Shown one piece after another: positions 9,921-23,000 of a stretch of DNA of 64,000 nt. The first letter of the stretch is position 1, and every line of letters begins with the position of its first letter. A model generated the notes under the pieces. It had not been told where the DNA came from. It worked only from the letters and a program-made list of their open reading frames with translations, and did no database searches. Source of the DNA: Onchidella celtica (taxonomy: Eukaryota; Mollusca; Gastropoda; Systellommatophora; Onchidiidae); assembly GCA_963931925.1 (NCBI GenBank), contig OZ007570.1, positions 54,221,880-54,285,879 on the forward strand, given 5' to 3'. The translations under genes were made by a program, and so were the position numbers.

Positions 9921-11265
9921 CAAATGGAGAGGAAATTGCTTGTATACACTTTCTATAAACTCTCTGAATGAACAAGAAGGAATTGCTCATGCACACTTTC
10001 CGAGTCAGGCAAGATGAAATTGCTCATGTGCGCTTTCTGAGTAGAAAAGGAAAAATTCCTCATGTACTCTTTCAGGGTATGCAAGATGATCGCCTACACC
10101 ATCTGAGTAAAATGAGAAGAGACAGCCTATGAACTCTGAATCTAAGTGGAGCAAGAAAAACTTGCTCGTGTACACATTCTGAGCGGAGCAGGAGAAAATG
10201 CTCAGAAAGACTTTCCGAGTAAAGCAGGAAGAATTTATTCATGTAAATATTTTGACCAGATCAAGAAGAAATTGCCCATGTACACACTGAGTAGAGCAAG
10301 AAAAAATTGCCCTTGTACACGCGCTAGAGCAAAAAGAAATTGCTCATGTGCACACTCCACTGGAGTAAAAGGAACTTGCTTATGTACATTTCCATATTGA
10401 TTGTAGTGCATTTAGTATATCAATGAGATGACTGTTTATACTGAATTCGCTGCCCAACTACACAGCAATACTAAACCTTAGATTATCGAGCCGAGCTGAG
10501 CTGTGCAAAATCAAGATTTTGTGCATTCTGCATGTCTGTAAGATTAAGATTAAGTAACAGCACTATACATGTATGGATGGACTGCTCACTGCCTGAATCC
10601 AGATACATCTGTCATGTGTATAGCCAATTCACAACTGCACTACTTTCTCCAAACTTTGGGAAGAGTTTAGTATATCCCACCCCCAGTCCAGTCAATCCCT
10701 AACCCTAAACCTGCTCCTAACCCAGTCATACCTTAACCTCAACCTACTACCTCGGATCTCACCCCTAAACCTAAACCTCTTGTTACCCCTAACTCTTATC
10801 ACTTACCCTTTCAACCACAAAACAAGAACATGTTTCGACAGTCTGTAAAAAGCCGTAAGAGTTCTACATTAACAGCCATTCACAGATGAAAGACTGGAGT
10901 TGAACTTGAGTAAGGAATAATAACATATGGGCCAATGTGACCTGAGACGTTCGGCATGACAGGAAAGGAACACTAAAGAGCACACCAAACAAAGTAATTA
11001 CCGAATGGGGAAGGTTTAAGGGGACAGCAATGGCTTAGTGGTTTTATGCCTGGCATTTGTGTAAGAAGAAAACAACAAGCGAAAAAAAGAAGCAACAGAC
11101 AATTCACTTTTTTTTATTTCTTCTCGTTCTCTCAACGTGCGCGTTCGGAAAAACAATGTGATGAGTGCACACCTGGGTCCGTTTCATCAGAACCACGTGC
11201 AATCCCTCCTTAACTGCTGAGCTAGATCCGTATTGAGCTTACCAAATTTCATGTTGGTAAATTCT
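9921..11265. repeat. Macro-repeat unit C (5'-truncated)
   Basis: Unit C starts within the ~38 bp minisatellite (about 9921-10395), has one to two copies of the ~90-130 bp repeat, the CCCTAA-like tract (10.69-10.82 kb), and the tail shared with unit B up to CGTATTGAGCTTACCAAATTTC. It keeps the uninterrupted tail that shows where B was invaded. Confidence 0.75.
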
Positions 11266-11635
11266 ACAATTTGCGATTTGAAAAATCTTTGAAAGGCAAA
11301 TTCCCTGAACCTATCATACTGAATGCTGTTGAATGTGAAATTCAGAAAAACTGAAATCTTCAGAGCTAGGCTACAAGAAATAACTACATTATGTTAGTAA
11401 TACAGAACTCAAAACAAAACAAGGCTCTCATGCACCTACTTTAAGAAAAAGAATCTTTCGTCGCTGGCACCAACTTGTCAATGATGAATCCATGGGAAGA
11501 TGTGAGATCTTACTTTTGTCTTCTGCCGTCCTTACCATCTTGATCTTTTCTTAAGACTGGCTGAGGTACAATAGAGAGTCTGTACTTATAGTACACATAC
11601 TCTCTGGGTACAACAAGACTTGTTTGACACTGAAT
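11266..11635. other. No feature seen
   Basis: AT-rich sequence without long ORFs, repeats or recognisable RNA genes. Confidence 0.4.
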
Positions 11636-12095
11636 GAGCGCGGCAGAAGCAAGTTCCGTGGAAAAAGCGTCCACGTGCTCACTGTGCCTTTTTAAATCAT
11701 GCCATTGGAGAAAGAAAAATTGCTGATGGTGCCCGGATTAAGGAAAGTGAGCAAAAAATTAGCACTCATTTAAGAAAGTTTAACCAATCACAGTGAACGA
11801 TTAGGCTTGTTGGGACAGCGGGAGAGATCATTGAAGGTCCCCGATTCCACCACGCGTAACAGGAGCGTACATTCCGTGGAAAGGACGATAAGATGTCCAC
11901 GTGTTCACTATTTAAATTAAGCCATTGAAAAAAAAGAATGTTGAAGGTGCCCCGATTAAGGAAAGTGAACAAAAATAAAAAATTATCCAACCATTTGAAA
12001 AAGTTGAACCATAGCAGTTAACGTCTAGAGGCTAGACTTGTCGGGATAGCGCTAACGGGAGAGATCGCTGAAAGGTCCCCGACTCGTCTAAAACC
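11636..12095. repeat. Two tandem copies of a ~220 bp repeat
   Basis: Two copies (about 11640-11860 and 11865-12090) share TTCCGTGGAAA, GTCCACGTG(C/T)TCACT, TTAAAT(C/T)A(T/A)GCCATTG, GTGCCC(C)GGATTAAGGAAAGTGA and GGGAGAGATC..TGAA(A)GGTCCCCGA. They are clearly diverged. Confidence 0.75.
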
Positions 12096-12099
12096 TGTC

Positions 12100-13320
12100 A
12101 ACTGCATAAATGAAAGGCAGTACAGCAAGCATCTTAGCCTTTTTAAAGTCTTTACCCGAGGTTGAATTGTAAAACCCGTTCCCAAAATTTTACTCGTTCC
12201 AAAGTCTTAGTTTTCAGTTCCCTCTTCGTTTATCAGCTTGGAATTAACAGTTTGTAATGAAATTATAGGGCACAGTAAATTTCTAGAGGATCGAACGCAG
12301 CGCAGAAAATGTACACTGTCTTATGATCTGGTATTATTCCCTGTACGTGGGACACTTTCAAGCACATCGTTTCGTTTTGCAGGCTTTCACTTCGAATTTT
12401 GTAAACATGACTTCCCTTTTTCCTTATTTTTTTTTATAGTGTCTTTATGTATTTTTGCATTGCAAGTACCGTAACTCATCAGAAGTTAACATTTGGAAAA
12501 AAATAATAAAGCAAATCTGTGAGGTCCAGCCAAGCTTGAAACAAAACGAAAACGTGGTTGTGTGTTTCAAAGCTCAGCACCAGACATGAAAAAGAAACGG
12601 TACAATAAATCACAGCAGATTGGCTTTAGAATTAGCAAGGCAAGACCACACAAGTTTTCTGTCCCTAAAGATCTTCCTCGGGCAAAAAAAAAAAAAAACA
12701 AACAACAAAAAATTGAAATAGAATTTAATTCAGACAAGGAATGCAAGATTTTTTCTTTTTTTAAGAACGACATAGTTCATAAGAAAGCTCATGGATGAAA
12801 AGTATGCAGCTGAACGTTGTAACAACATTCCGTCCTGACTCTTATCCTCGTTTCCCCCCCCCCCCCCCCACCCCCTTTTTTTCCCCCGACTGACCGGTTG
12901 AATGAATCTGAAAACGAGCGGAAAAATGTAAGAGCTTCAAGGTGGCCTCCATTAATTTTATTCGGTCAAACCTGTGCAGGTAGCAGTTAGCGGGTAGAGA
13001 GAGAGAGAGCGGCATGACCTTTATATGTGTGGATGTGGGCGTGCGTGTGTTTGGGAGAGCGCGGCGCACGGAATGTCTGAAGGGATCTACAGGTGATTAA
13101 CTTGCTTATTATTATCTTGTTTCTGTTTTCTTTTTGTTTGAAAAATAAATTGTCCTCATGCCAATAACATTTCCTTCACTCATTAACACTATCACTTTTA
13201 CTGGAAAGCAGTCACGAAGCTGTTCTAAGGGAGATAACAGATATATTGACAGATGATAATTTATTGGTTACTTCCCTTAGCTCATTACACAACACGGTCT
13301 GTCTATGATTGTTTATCCGC
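12100..13320. other. AT-rich spacer with homopolymer runs, no gene supported
   Basis: Contains a long C-run (about 12856-12871), A-runs and small Lys-rich or low-complexity ORFs (for example 12562-12798) that I do not accept as genes. Confidence 0.45.
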
Positions 13321-13329
13321 TCACTTTGC

Positions 13330-13790
13330 AGCAATACATTTACTGTCAGCAAGCGATCAGAACCTTCTTCAGAATTTTAATTGCAAGTGAAAGATACTAG
13401 GAGGCAGAGCATTTTACAGACTGTGCTCCATGTATCTGGAATGCGCTACCAAAGTCATTGCGAGGCATCTAACCAGCCAAAATTCTAAACTGATCTGAAG
13501 ACCCATCTATTCCAAAAACACTTTCAGTTCTGATGGTTCATTTCCAAGCCATTTATTTTTTCCAGTTCATTTTATTTTTTGCTGTTTTATTGCTTAATTT
13601 CTGCTTTATTTATCCCTGTGTACCTATTTTATGTTGTGTGTGTATGTATGTCTAGCATAAAAGTGTGTGCGATAGATTGTGCAGAGGGAGAAAGAAAGGG
13701 TGAGTTGCAGATGGAGAGAACAAGGCTTTCTTTAAAGCACCTTGAGCAATTCTTTTGGACTGGGGACTATATACCATTTATATATACATG
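13330..13790 (+). pseudogene. LINE 3' end: degraded C-terminus of reverse-transcriptase ORF plus 3' tail
   Basis: In shifting frames the plus strand encodes APCIWNALPKSLR followed by LKTHLF near 13425-13520. These match the A.RLWN.LP..LR and RLKTHLF segments that close many CR1/L2-like LINE proteins. After a low-complexity part the DNA ends with AAAGCACCTTGAGCAATTCT..GGGGACTATATA, a typical LINE 3' tail. Frameshifts and truncation show a dead relic. Confidence 0.65.
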
Positions 13791-13799
13791 AAATCTACT

Positions 13800-16300
13800 T
13801 GGAAAGAATAAGATGGAAATATCTTGGTAGACAAAATTCCACTTAATATGTCTTTGGTGAGTGGCATTGTTCACTTTAATTTTTTCAAGTTGTAACTCAA
13901 ATTGTTGTTTTTCCCTTTCATTTCTATTTCTTTTGTGATTTATTTCATGGTTTCTTTGTTGCTTTTTTTTCTAAAGGAAAGCTTTGCAAACAATACATTT
14001 TTTTTCTCTTGCCACATCTTAACTTGATTCCTTGGGAACTTCCCTGCTGCAACCCTTCAGATTGTGTTTTTTCTTTTTTTATAAATATTGTTGTCTTATA
14101 TCCTTGGCTTTAATAAATGTAATGTGATGAGCTGATCATGAACAATAGGCTGGAGTGTTTCATTACAAAAACAGAATAAGACTATTTTCCTGTGAAGTCC
14201 TTAAACTTAAAGCTTTGTTTCCATATCCTATTTTAAATCATTGTTTTCTCTTGCAAAATGCAGGAGAAAAAATCAGTCACATTCTATTGGTTTACACATG
14301 AGCTGAAATAAATTTTTCCCAAACAATTTAAAAAATATAAAAATTTTAGGTTTATTTGTACGTTTTCTTCGTACTTATGGATCTTTGATTGTCAACATTT
14401 TAAAGTGGAGGGTAGTTTTGGTACCAACTTCCTGAGGAGCCCCAAATGCTAACTAGGTCAAATCACAACGTAAAACATTTTGAATTTTCAACTCCTTCGC
14501 TCATGTATTTTAAACGAGGTAAAAATATGGCAAACAAAAACGAGAAGGCTATATACTGCAAAGCCCCATGTTAGAGAAACTAGCAGTAAGCCTTGTTACA
14601 ATAAATCACAACAGAATTACAAATGAGAAGGTAAAAACAGTCTAAAATTTCTAATTCATTTGTATATATATCTGTTATGTTTATTGTAATATTTCTTTTT
14701 CCTGTTTGTTTCTAATGTGGAGCTTTGTAACATGCAACCCTTTTCTCTTTTTATTCCACATTTTCATTTGTTCCAAGCTTTGCCGCAACTCCGCATATTG
14801 TTTTTTTTTTAGGTAATATTTTGGACTTGAAACAATTCACAGTGGAAAAGCAAGTAGCCTGACTGCTGCCAATTATAAGGTTCTCACAGTATTATTTTCT
14901 CAGGATACATCAGGTTAAAGGTAGCACAAATCTACATAGCAACAAAATTAATACATCTCTTGAAAAATTATTTTTTAATTTGGCACTTATACATGTACAT
15001 ACATGACTCTAATAAACATAATTATAAGAATTAATTAAAGGTACACTTGTAATAATGTCCAGGATATCAGAATGGAAAGCCAAGAGCTAGAGCTACCGGT
15101 ACATACAAACCTTATTACTTGGAGCAATAGAACTGAGCACTGAACCTGGTTTGGTATCTTTGGCATCACAGATAAAACCAATTTTTTAAAAAAAACAGAG
15201 AGAGAGAGCTCTTTCACTGATACATTAACTAATGGACCACACTGAAGTTATTTAGAAATTACTCACTCTCATACAACCTGAATCAAAGCACTTCACAAAA
15301 CTCTTTTGTAAAACAGTCGTATATAATTATATATATTTAAACTCATGCATGAAGTCTCTCAATTTAAAACAGTAACCACACCGGTTTGGACACTTTTTTC
15401 TTTTTGGACTCTGCACATATCCAAAAACAGCTTGCCTTTTTTTGAAAGCTCATGCTCACTGGGATGTTTGTGTATAGACTAGACTGGAGTATATGTATAA
15501 AGATATATATGTATATGGCATCTAAGATAAACTTGGATGGGTTTGTCAAAAAAGCTGTTTCGAGGAGCCATAGTATTTTACACAGTAAGCACAACTCAGT
15601 ATGTTCTCTGTTCAGCTTTGTAATCAGACTACAAAGAACAGCCTTTCAAGAAGATAACAGCCTGTTTGTAGGGTCACTGTCTACTCAACTGTAATATTAG
15701 AACAGAATCTCACTAGTTGCGTGAATGTAAATGTTCCTCAGCATGCACAAAGGAGATTCAATCAATGAGATAAAATGTGTACGATTAAATCAAATTCTTC
15801 TTAAGCAATGGCACGAAATAAACAAAACAAATGTGATGAAGGGTCACATGCCAATACTGGGCTGGAATAAATAACATTCATATTAAAAAACATTTTGTCC
15901 CTGTCTATGCTGACAATTTAAGACAAAAACGGCATAACTGACAACATGACTTTTTTCTACTTTACTGTCTCTGAATATGAACAGTCACTTATATTGGTTT
16001 GCCACTACTTCTGCTGCAAATACATCTATCTGCCTTGGGCAGTGAGACAAGTTCATAGAGACAATTACTTCAAAAAAGGCCTAATGTCAATTGTGTCATT
16101 TTTCCTTTCACCGGCAAAATAGCTGATATGTAGCAGAAAATTTAAGACAAAATGACACATACTCGTTACATATTACAAAACACAGCTATGCAAAATTTTG
16201 AAAACAACAACTGAACATTCTTTTTTTTTTTTTCATTAATCACACTCATAGATTAACCAGATTTACTCACAGCCAGAAATCACTTTTACAAATCTTTCCT
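13800..16300. other. AT-rich intergenic DNA, no gene recognised
   Basis: Downstream of the ALDH16A1 poly(A) signals on the minus strand. Only short ORFs without family resemblance, scattered T-runs and simple AT sequence. I see no tRNA or rRNA gene. Confidence 0.5.
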
Positions 16301-16310
16301 TTATGTTAAA

Positions 16311-16535
16311 TCAATAACAATGTTTGCTGATAAATAAACAAATATGCAAGCACACATGCCTGATTAAAACTGAAACATGAAAATCTGGGCGTGACTTTTA
16401 CCTCCCTTAGAAAATTCCATCAATAACAATGTTTGCTGATAAATAAACAAATATGCAAGCACACATGCATGATTAAAACTGAAACATGAAAATTTGGGCG
16501 TTACTTTTACCGCCCTTAGAAAATTCCATACCAAC
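16311..16535. repeat. Recent tandem duplication, 109 bp unit x2
   Basis: Two adjacent copies beginning ATCAATAACAATGTTTGCTG and ending CCCTTAGAAAATTCCAT differ at only a few positions. Confidence 0.9.
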
Positions 16536-16593
16536 ACTTTTGCAAAAACCTATTCCAATCAACAAACAACAACTAATGCAGCCTCATATCATA

Positions 16594-16615
16594 GCCCCCC
16601 CCCCCCCCCCCCCCT
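16594..16615. repeat. Poly-C run (about 20 C)
   Basis: Uninterrupted C homopolymer. Similar C or G runs occur near 12856, 26708, 35636, 52883 and 60967. Confidence 0.9.
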
Positions 16616-16619
16616 CAAA

Positions 16620-18130
16620 ACATTACGTTTCTAGTGAAGCAATGCAATTCCCCGGCCTCATGTCCCTCACATCTAAGAAATACCTGTTATGTTAACTGGT
16701 TAATATTTCTTCAAATGGACAAACAATCAATCAGCACTTAACATATCCACTGCACTGTGGGTAGACATCCTAAATTTCACAGTGTGAGTGCCCCAGAGAC
16801 GCACAGCCTAAAATTGACAGTACCAAAGTACTGTTGACCTACACAGCACATCCCAATAAAACTATGCAACTTGTAAGTTTATGCGTTTAAAAAAATTTTG
16901 TTCAGCATGCCCTAGGGAAAAAACATGCGGTAGTAATGGGGTTAAGCACTAACAGACACATTTTTTTGCCCTGTTTTTTTAATGATTTTAACAAGAAAAG
17001 CAATTCAAACTTAATGTAAGTAGCAATAACTTAATGCTGGGATTAACATCAAAGAATACCTTGATGAGAGTTTCAAAATAAAAATGCAATATTATATTAA
17101 TACTAGATAGCATCATGGCAGTTTCCTTTTAAAGCAACAATAGCAACATAAAATTAACAAAAAGTGAATTAATATGAATGAACACACACAACAATATAAA
17201 AATAAAACACTATTCCTTATTCTCACGATCTGATGTAATCATTTAAAGCATATCTTCCATGAACTGACATGGCTATTTGGTATTTTGTGGATTAATTCTG
17301 CTAACAAAATTATCTACCCCACTTTCAAAGAAACTATTTCAGATGCAGGACTTGAATTTTGGTGGAAAATTTAGCTGAATACAACACCTGGCAATCACCC
17401 ATGAAGAAAGCAAAGCTTAAAACAACTATTTACTATCAGTGATACAGATCAGATACCCGTTTTAGAGCTTTCCAGTCATTTCATGTATTATTATATAGGA
17501 TTCAAATGTAGCCCCCACCATACTGAAATTTCATCCTGGTGTCTTTTTCCCATGTTATGTCCCGTTTTTAAGTTTGAGAAACTAAAAAAAAAAAAAAAGT
17601 CTGACCTCCTGCTCATTTGAGATAAAGAATTCTTATCTAGATACACTCATCATACAGGCAAGAGCCCCTGGGGAAACTAAGAAGGTAAAAGATCCCTGAA
17701 AGCTGGAAAATGGCAAATGATGTCCAGTCAGGCCAATGACACTGTTATCATGTTGTAAGTTTCCAGCCTGTCCAAACTCAGTGAAAATTTAACCAGTGTT
17801 TGGCGACCTATTCTTGATATCTGGTAGATGAATAAAGACGAAGCTCTGCTACCTCAAGTGTCATAATTGAACATTTCATTTCCTTTGTAAATCTGTGGCA
17901 CCACTTTTTACGATCAGTAAGAGGCAAATTACCTCTAACTTGATCAGATCATATTGGTAAACAATCTCCAGACAGTTTAATAATAAGCAGCTGATTTCTT
18001 TGTATTTGAGTGATGATTGTCTCCTGTGTAAAAGCTATGAGAACAATTTTGGGCCCATCTGCAGCAAAATGGAATTGAATGCACAGAAAATAAATTTACA
18101 CCTTGCAACAGAAAAAAATGAAGATACATA
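16620..18130. other. AT-rich intergenic DNA, no gene recognised
   Basis: No supported ORF, repeat or RNA gene. Confidence 0.45.
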
Positions 18131-18132
18131 GA

Positions 18133-18734
18133 TGAGCGAGCCCCACTAACCACAACCGAAGTCACACTGGACCAAACGGAGAAAATCACGATGAAACACA
18201 AATATCCGATTTTTTGACCATTTTTTATTTTGGTCGATACTTAAAGTTCAACCATTTTTCTACATTCTCTGAAAGTATTAGATCTCAAATCAGCCTCCAA
18301 ATATGATAAATATTAATTTCACATCAAATATCACAGCAATAATGGGGTTCATTGAACTCCCGATAACGTCAAAATCAATAAACCTATTGTCACAAAATGT
18401 TTACAGAGCATGTATCATTTATATTGGCATGGACATGCAAAATTTCAAAGCCGTAAGTTAATTACAAGTACCCGATGCTATGGAGATAGTAAGGCCACCC
18501 ATCTCGCCGAGAGCAAACATCGCTCCTCCATCTTTAATGACGATTTTCTTGGAAGTTACTCTCGTTTCTGACCGAGGAGTAGGTGTCTTTAAAAAGCCAT
18601 AACTTTGCAAGAAAAAGGAGCATTACAACAAATTTTACACTAAATTAAAGATGAGATTTCATACTTTATGGTGATATCCATAATTCAAAACTGAAAAAAA
18701 TACGACTTCCGTTGACGTTAGTGGGGCTCGCTCA
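18133..18734. mobile_element. ~0.6 kb MITE with 18 bp terminal inverted repeats
   Basis: The left end TGAGCGAGCCCCACTAAC (18133-18150) is matched perfectly by its complement at 18717-18734. There is no ORF of note inside. The target duplication is unclear (CATA occurs near both ends), so the superfamily is unassigned. Confidence 0.75.
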
Positions 18735-18739
18735 CATAT

Positions 18740-19680
18740 ATAAAAGTGGTTCTATAAAAGGAGGGAGTAGTTCAAGTACTCCTGAGTTTGTTACACGCAA
18801 GTTCATTGTCTTTGAAATACAATACAATGGCTGTAATACAGTTGCAACATGACTGACAAAAAGGCTAAATGTTATACTTTGAACAGTATGCCACTAAAAT
18901 TACAAATGGAAAGCTAGCCACAAAAACAAAAATAAGAAGGGATTTGGGCAATATCTTCTGAAACAAATAATCCTACATTGGTTTCTATGAATGTCAACAG
19001 ACAGGGTTCTTGCAGTATTCCAAGGGCAAGAAAGCATGGGTACTGTTTGCCAACTGTGATCCATGACACAAAACAAGCATTCATCTGCAAAATGATAACC
19101 TGCAAACGGTATTCAAAATAGATTTTTCATCACATTTAATGTTGCAATTTTCTGCAAAACATACTAAACAAATTTGTCTTTCATTGGCATGAATACTGCA
19201 CCATAAGTTGCCATTTTTCTGTGACAAGTCATGGATTTCAATAACAAACTACATTAACATTCCATTAACCACTGCAAGCCCTGCTTCTAAATAATCAGTA
19301 ACAAAACTGCAACATACATATAACAGTCATGTAAATAGATAACCCTCGCATATAAAAAGAAAAAGGACAAAAGACCCAAAAATTAAAAATGAAAGTCTAA
19401 TTCAGTGTAAATTAAGACACTGTATTGTGCCGATACAGTTCATGTTTGTAGCTAAATAATTATTTCCTTGATGTTTCACAATTTGGCCTTGGTTTTTACC
19501 TCACCTGAAAAGCCATGAAATCATTACTGAGAAGGTCCATCGTCTAATGGAACCAACCCAGTGCTTATAAATCTTTCCTCAGCTTGTCACCTTCCCTGTA
19601 GATTCCGTTACAGATTGTCAGATCTTTATTTTATACACATTTTCATGTTGATAAACACCTCATGAATTAGGCTAGCAAGA
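18740..19680. other. Intergenic sequence downstream of ALDH16A1, no gene recognised
   Basis: AT-rich, with only a short minus-strand ORF (18914-19105) that I cannot assign. Confidence 0.4.
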
Positions 19681-19683
19681 ATA

Positions 19684-19693
19684 TTTATTTATT
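19684..19693 (-). terminator. ALDH16A1: Overlapping AATAAA poly(A) signals for ALDH16A1
   Basis: The minus strand reads AATAAATAAATA here, about 310 bp past the ALDH16A1 stop codon. It is the first canonical hexamer I see downstream of the stop. Confidence 0.55.
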
Positions 19694-19821
19694 ATTCCAC
19701 ATGTTTTTACATCTGACAGTCTCAGAGAAATTAAATTTATTTTTTTGTTTCTAATCTTGTTTAAATTTTAATCTGTCCAAGACCTATTCCATTCATCATG
19801 TTTAAAAGATAAAACACAATG

Positions 19822-20033
19822 TAGAAACTTAGCTGGAAAAGATTGGAATCCAATTACGAAAAAAAACCATCTATAAACTATAAACTTAGTTGGCAAAGAT
19901 ATCTCCCATTGGAATCCAATTTTCAAAAACAAAAATATCACACTGTGTTGACAAAGATATCTCCTGTTGGAACCCAATTAACAGAAAAAAATCTATAAAC
20001 TCAGTTAGCAAAAATATCCCCCATTGGGATCCA
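19822..20033 (-). repeat. Tandem copies of the ALDH16A1 terminal coding segment in the 3' UTR
   Basis: The last codons of ALDH16A1 (encoding [10 protein letters not shown] and a stop) and the following ~25 bp recur downstream at 57-66 bp spacing. The Trp codon of each copy lies at 20033, 19976, 19918 and 19852. Copies 2 and 3 still encode W(V/I)P(T/M)GDIF(V/A)N; copy 4 is partial. Only copy 1 is in the gene's reading frame before its stop. Confidence 0.85.
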
Positions 20034-23000
20034 AACATTTTTACATGTTGTTGCCTGATATAAGAACTCCTGTCCCTGCCCTTGTTCTGTATCTGCAAAG
20101 TTTCTCTCTACACCATAGTTCACCCATGTACGCTTCAAGTTTCCAGCTGAAGCAGCTTCCACAAACTTGGAACCAGCTGACGTATGGAAATACCATAAGG
20201 CGTTCACATCATGATGTTCTGCCAGGGGCCTGGCAATGGCGTTACTGTCACCAGTTATAATGTTGATAACACCTGCTGGAAGATCTGATGTCTCCAAAAC
20301 CTGTTCACAAAGAGATAACAATAATTCAAAATTACTGCAACAAAAATTTTCCATTATCTGATTCTCAGTATCCAGCCTGCTGTCCATAGAGTAAAATACT
20401 GACTAACAAATTTCATCAAAAATGACATGACAGCTTTTCCTGTTAACCCTCAATATATGTCACTCCTATGTGAAAAAAAAAAAATGAACGTCAACAAATA
20501 GTTTTGCCATCGACAAAACATGAGAAAAATCAGAGGTCTTATGACTTCCTCAGTCACATGCAAATGTCTGAAGTATTCTTTTCTCAAAATCATGTCATAT
20601 GGATATCCACCTTTGTCAGAATGAATGGCACTGTCAGTCTAGATAGAAAATTCAGTAGCTAGACAAATTAACTAAATACATCCATGGCATTTTAAACAAG
20701 GACTTCCAAAAATTTATGCTAACTCTGTGCTGATAGCACAGATGAATCATGTGGATTGGTACCTAAATACAACAAGCAGCATCAATTTCACTGATGTGCT
20801 ACATTTATCAATTTCAGACTTCAAAATATGTATAACACTATAAAACAAAATCACAAATGGCAAATTTTATAAAAATAAACTCTACATTATTTCTAACCCT
20901 TTGAACAGTTCTTTCCAATGATGTCCAGATCCCTATTTACCAGTACATTGCATGCCCTAAAATTTGTTACTGTGAGCTCTGGAGGCCAGGGGTGTGGTAC
21001 AGGGAAAATCAGGTGGTCAGAGTTCAAAGTGTTAATATCCAATGCCAAATACATTTACATCAGAAAAAAACTGAACTTAACTTCAAACAGACTGCACCAT
21101 AACACTTGTGTTTGTGTAAAAGTTTGGTTTTTATACTGCATCCATTCTATAAAAACAGTGGTGTACTTGGCATTCTAGTATTTTATTAATGAGGTCTTGA
21201 TACTGAAATATAGAAGTACGCTGTTTAAATTAGAGGTTGAACTGACTTTATGGTTCATCGTCAATTAGAAACCGGCAGGATGATCATGTTATTTATGCAC
21301 CACCATCTGCACTTTGAAAACAAGATATCATCGGTGGACTGTTGGAGCCTTGGCAAAACTAGACTTTGAGGCTGTTGGTGGGGATCTGTACTCTAATTAC
21401 AAAGCCAAATAGGCCCATTACGCATATCGGCCATCTTTGATGTAAGGACTGACACGTCACCATGGCGATGGGATAGCACTGATTTGATTCGTCAGCTGAT
21501 TTGCACTGCAAGCACTTGAGGCATCGCGAACCAACCGGAGACGAACTAAAAGTAGTTCACTACAGTAAACAATGGCACGTGTGTACATGCACATGGGAGA
21601 TGTTCGGCCAGTTCTTTCACTGCCTTTCCCTTGTTTGCACGGATGGTTGGGAATCTGACCAGCTTGGATCCGTCTTTTCCACTTCTGTCATAACAGTCAA
21701 CTTCAATGCAACCAGCAGGCATTTTAACCGCTTAGACATATCTCGAAGTTACACTCGTCAGCTGATCCATCAGCCATCTTGGGTGTCAGAAGAACAAAAA
21801 AAACCACACTCTGTGACGTCGTTCGCAATGGGCCTACACTGAGTTGTGTTCCCTGCTCAGCTATAGCTTTCTTTGTAAAATACTTCAGTCCCTTAGCAAA
21901 AGCGTCAAAGGCTAGTTTTAATGAGGTTCCAAGAGCCCACCAATGTTATGCTTTTCGGACTAAAACTAAAAAGTTTGCTACCAACCTGGTGAAATCCTAA
22001 TGCTGCTAATGGGTACTTTTCACTTGGCACAACAACCACTGTGTTGCCCCTTGCCACAGCTGGAGCAACAAGGGAAATGAACCCAAGAAAAGGGAAGCTA
22101 TCAGGACAAACAATTCCAATAACTCCTACAGGCTCATGACGTTTCACTGTCATCCCGTACAAGGTTGTTTCCTGTTAATATCATAAACTATAATGAGAAT
22201 TCTGTTAGAGAAAGCAAAACTACTGCACCGTTCAACAATAGATACTCCATTGTACAATTCAATACATTTAAAACTCGGTTTGTTAGTTTGAGTTTGCATG
22301 TGGTAGCATCTCAACAACAGATATGTTGCATTCTATGCGGTTTGTCAACAAGATCAGGTCACTAAAATGTGAAAGTGTACAGCTACCAACAGGGTCCACA
22401 GGTAACTACTAAAATACAACAGTAGGCTATATACACAGGACTTAAAAGTATCATCTCGTGAGAAAAACAAGTAAGCTCGATATAGGTAAAGTACGACAGT
22501 AATACTGCTGCAATAAACATTCAAATGTTGATTCATACTAATTTTTTTTTCAAAACCATCAACATTATGTAAGCTGGATGAAGGCTAAAAAAATTCCCCA
22601 CACAGAGACTGGCACCCACATTGGGCAGTTGTTCACGGACCTCAAGGGTTTACATATAGGGGCCCAATGAGCATGGCTACACTCATGAAAAGTGTGGGTG
22701 AGTTTTTGAGTACTTGTGTAGGCATGGGCCACAGCCTATTGCTTTGCCCAGGCGCTCACAATGATATCAAGACGGCCCTTTTGGCATCTGAATAAAAAAA
22801 GTAAAAACATTCAAGTATTTGCAAAATCTAGAATTTCAATTAACGCACAGCACTCCTAGAAAGTGACATAGTTCAATCTCAGCAATTCAAATGGAAAGAT
22901 AGACTATGAACAATTTGGATGTTGGAGTGGACAAATTCGGAATTGATAAAAAGCGGGTAGGGACAAGCATGTTCAACTGGACTCACTTGATTTGAGCTCT

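Noticed and set aside
12562..12798. Lys-rich 78-codon ORF
   Set aside because: Driven by A-runs; no splice context or family resemblance.
21501..21842. 113-codon plus-strand ORF
   Set aside because: Antisense to the THAP-like start and contained in a MITE with inverted ends.
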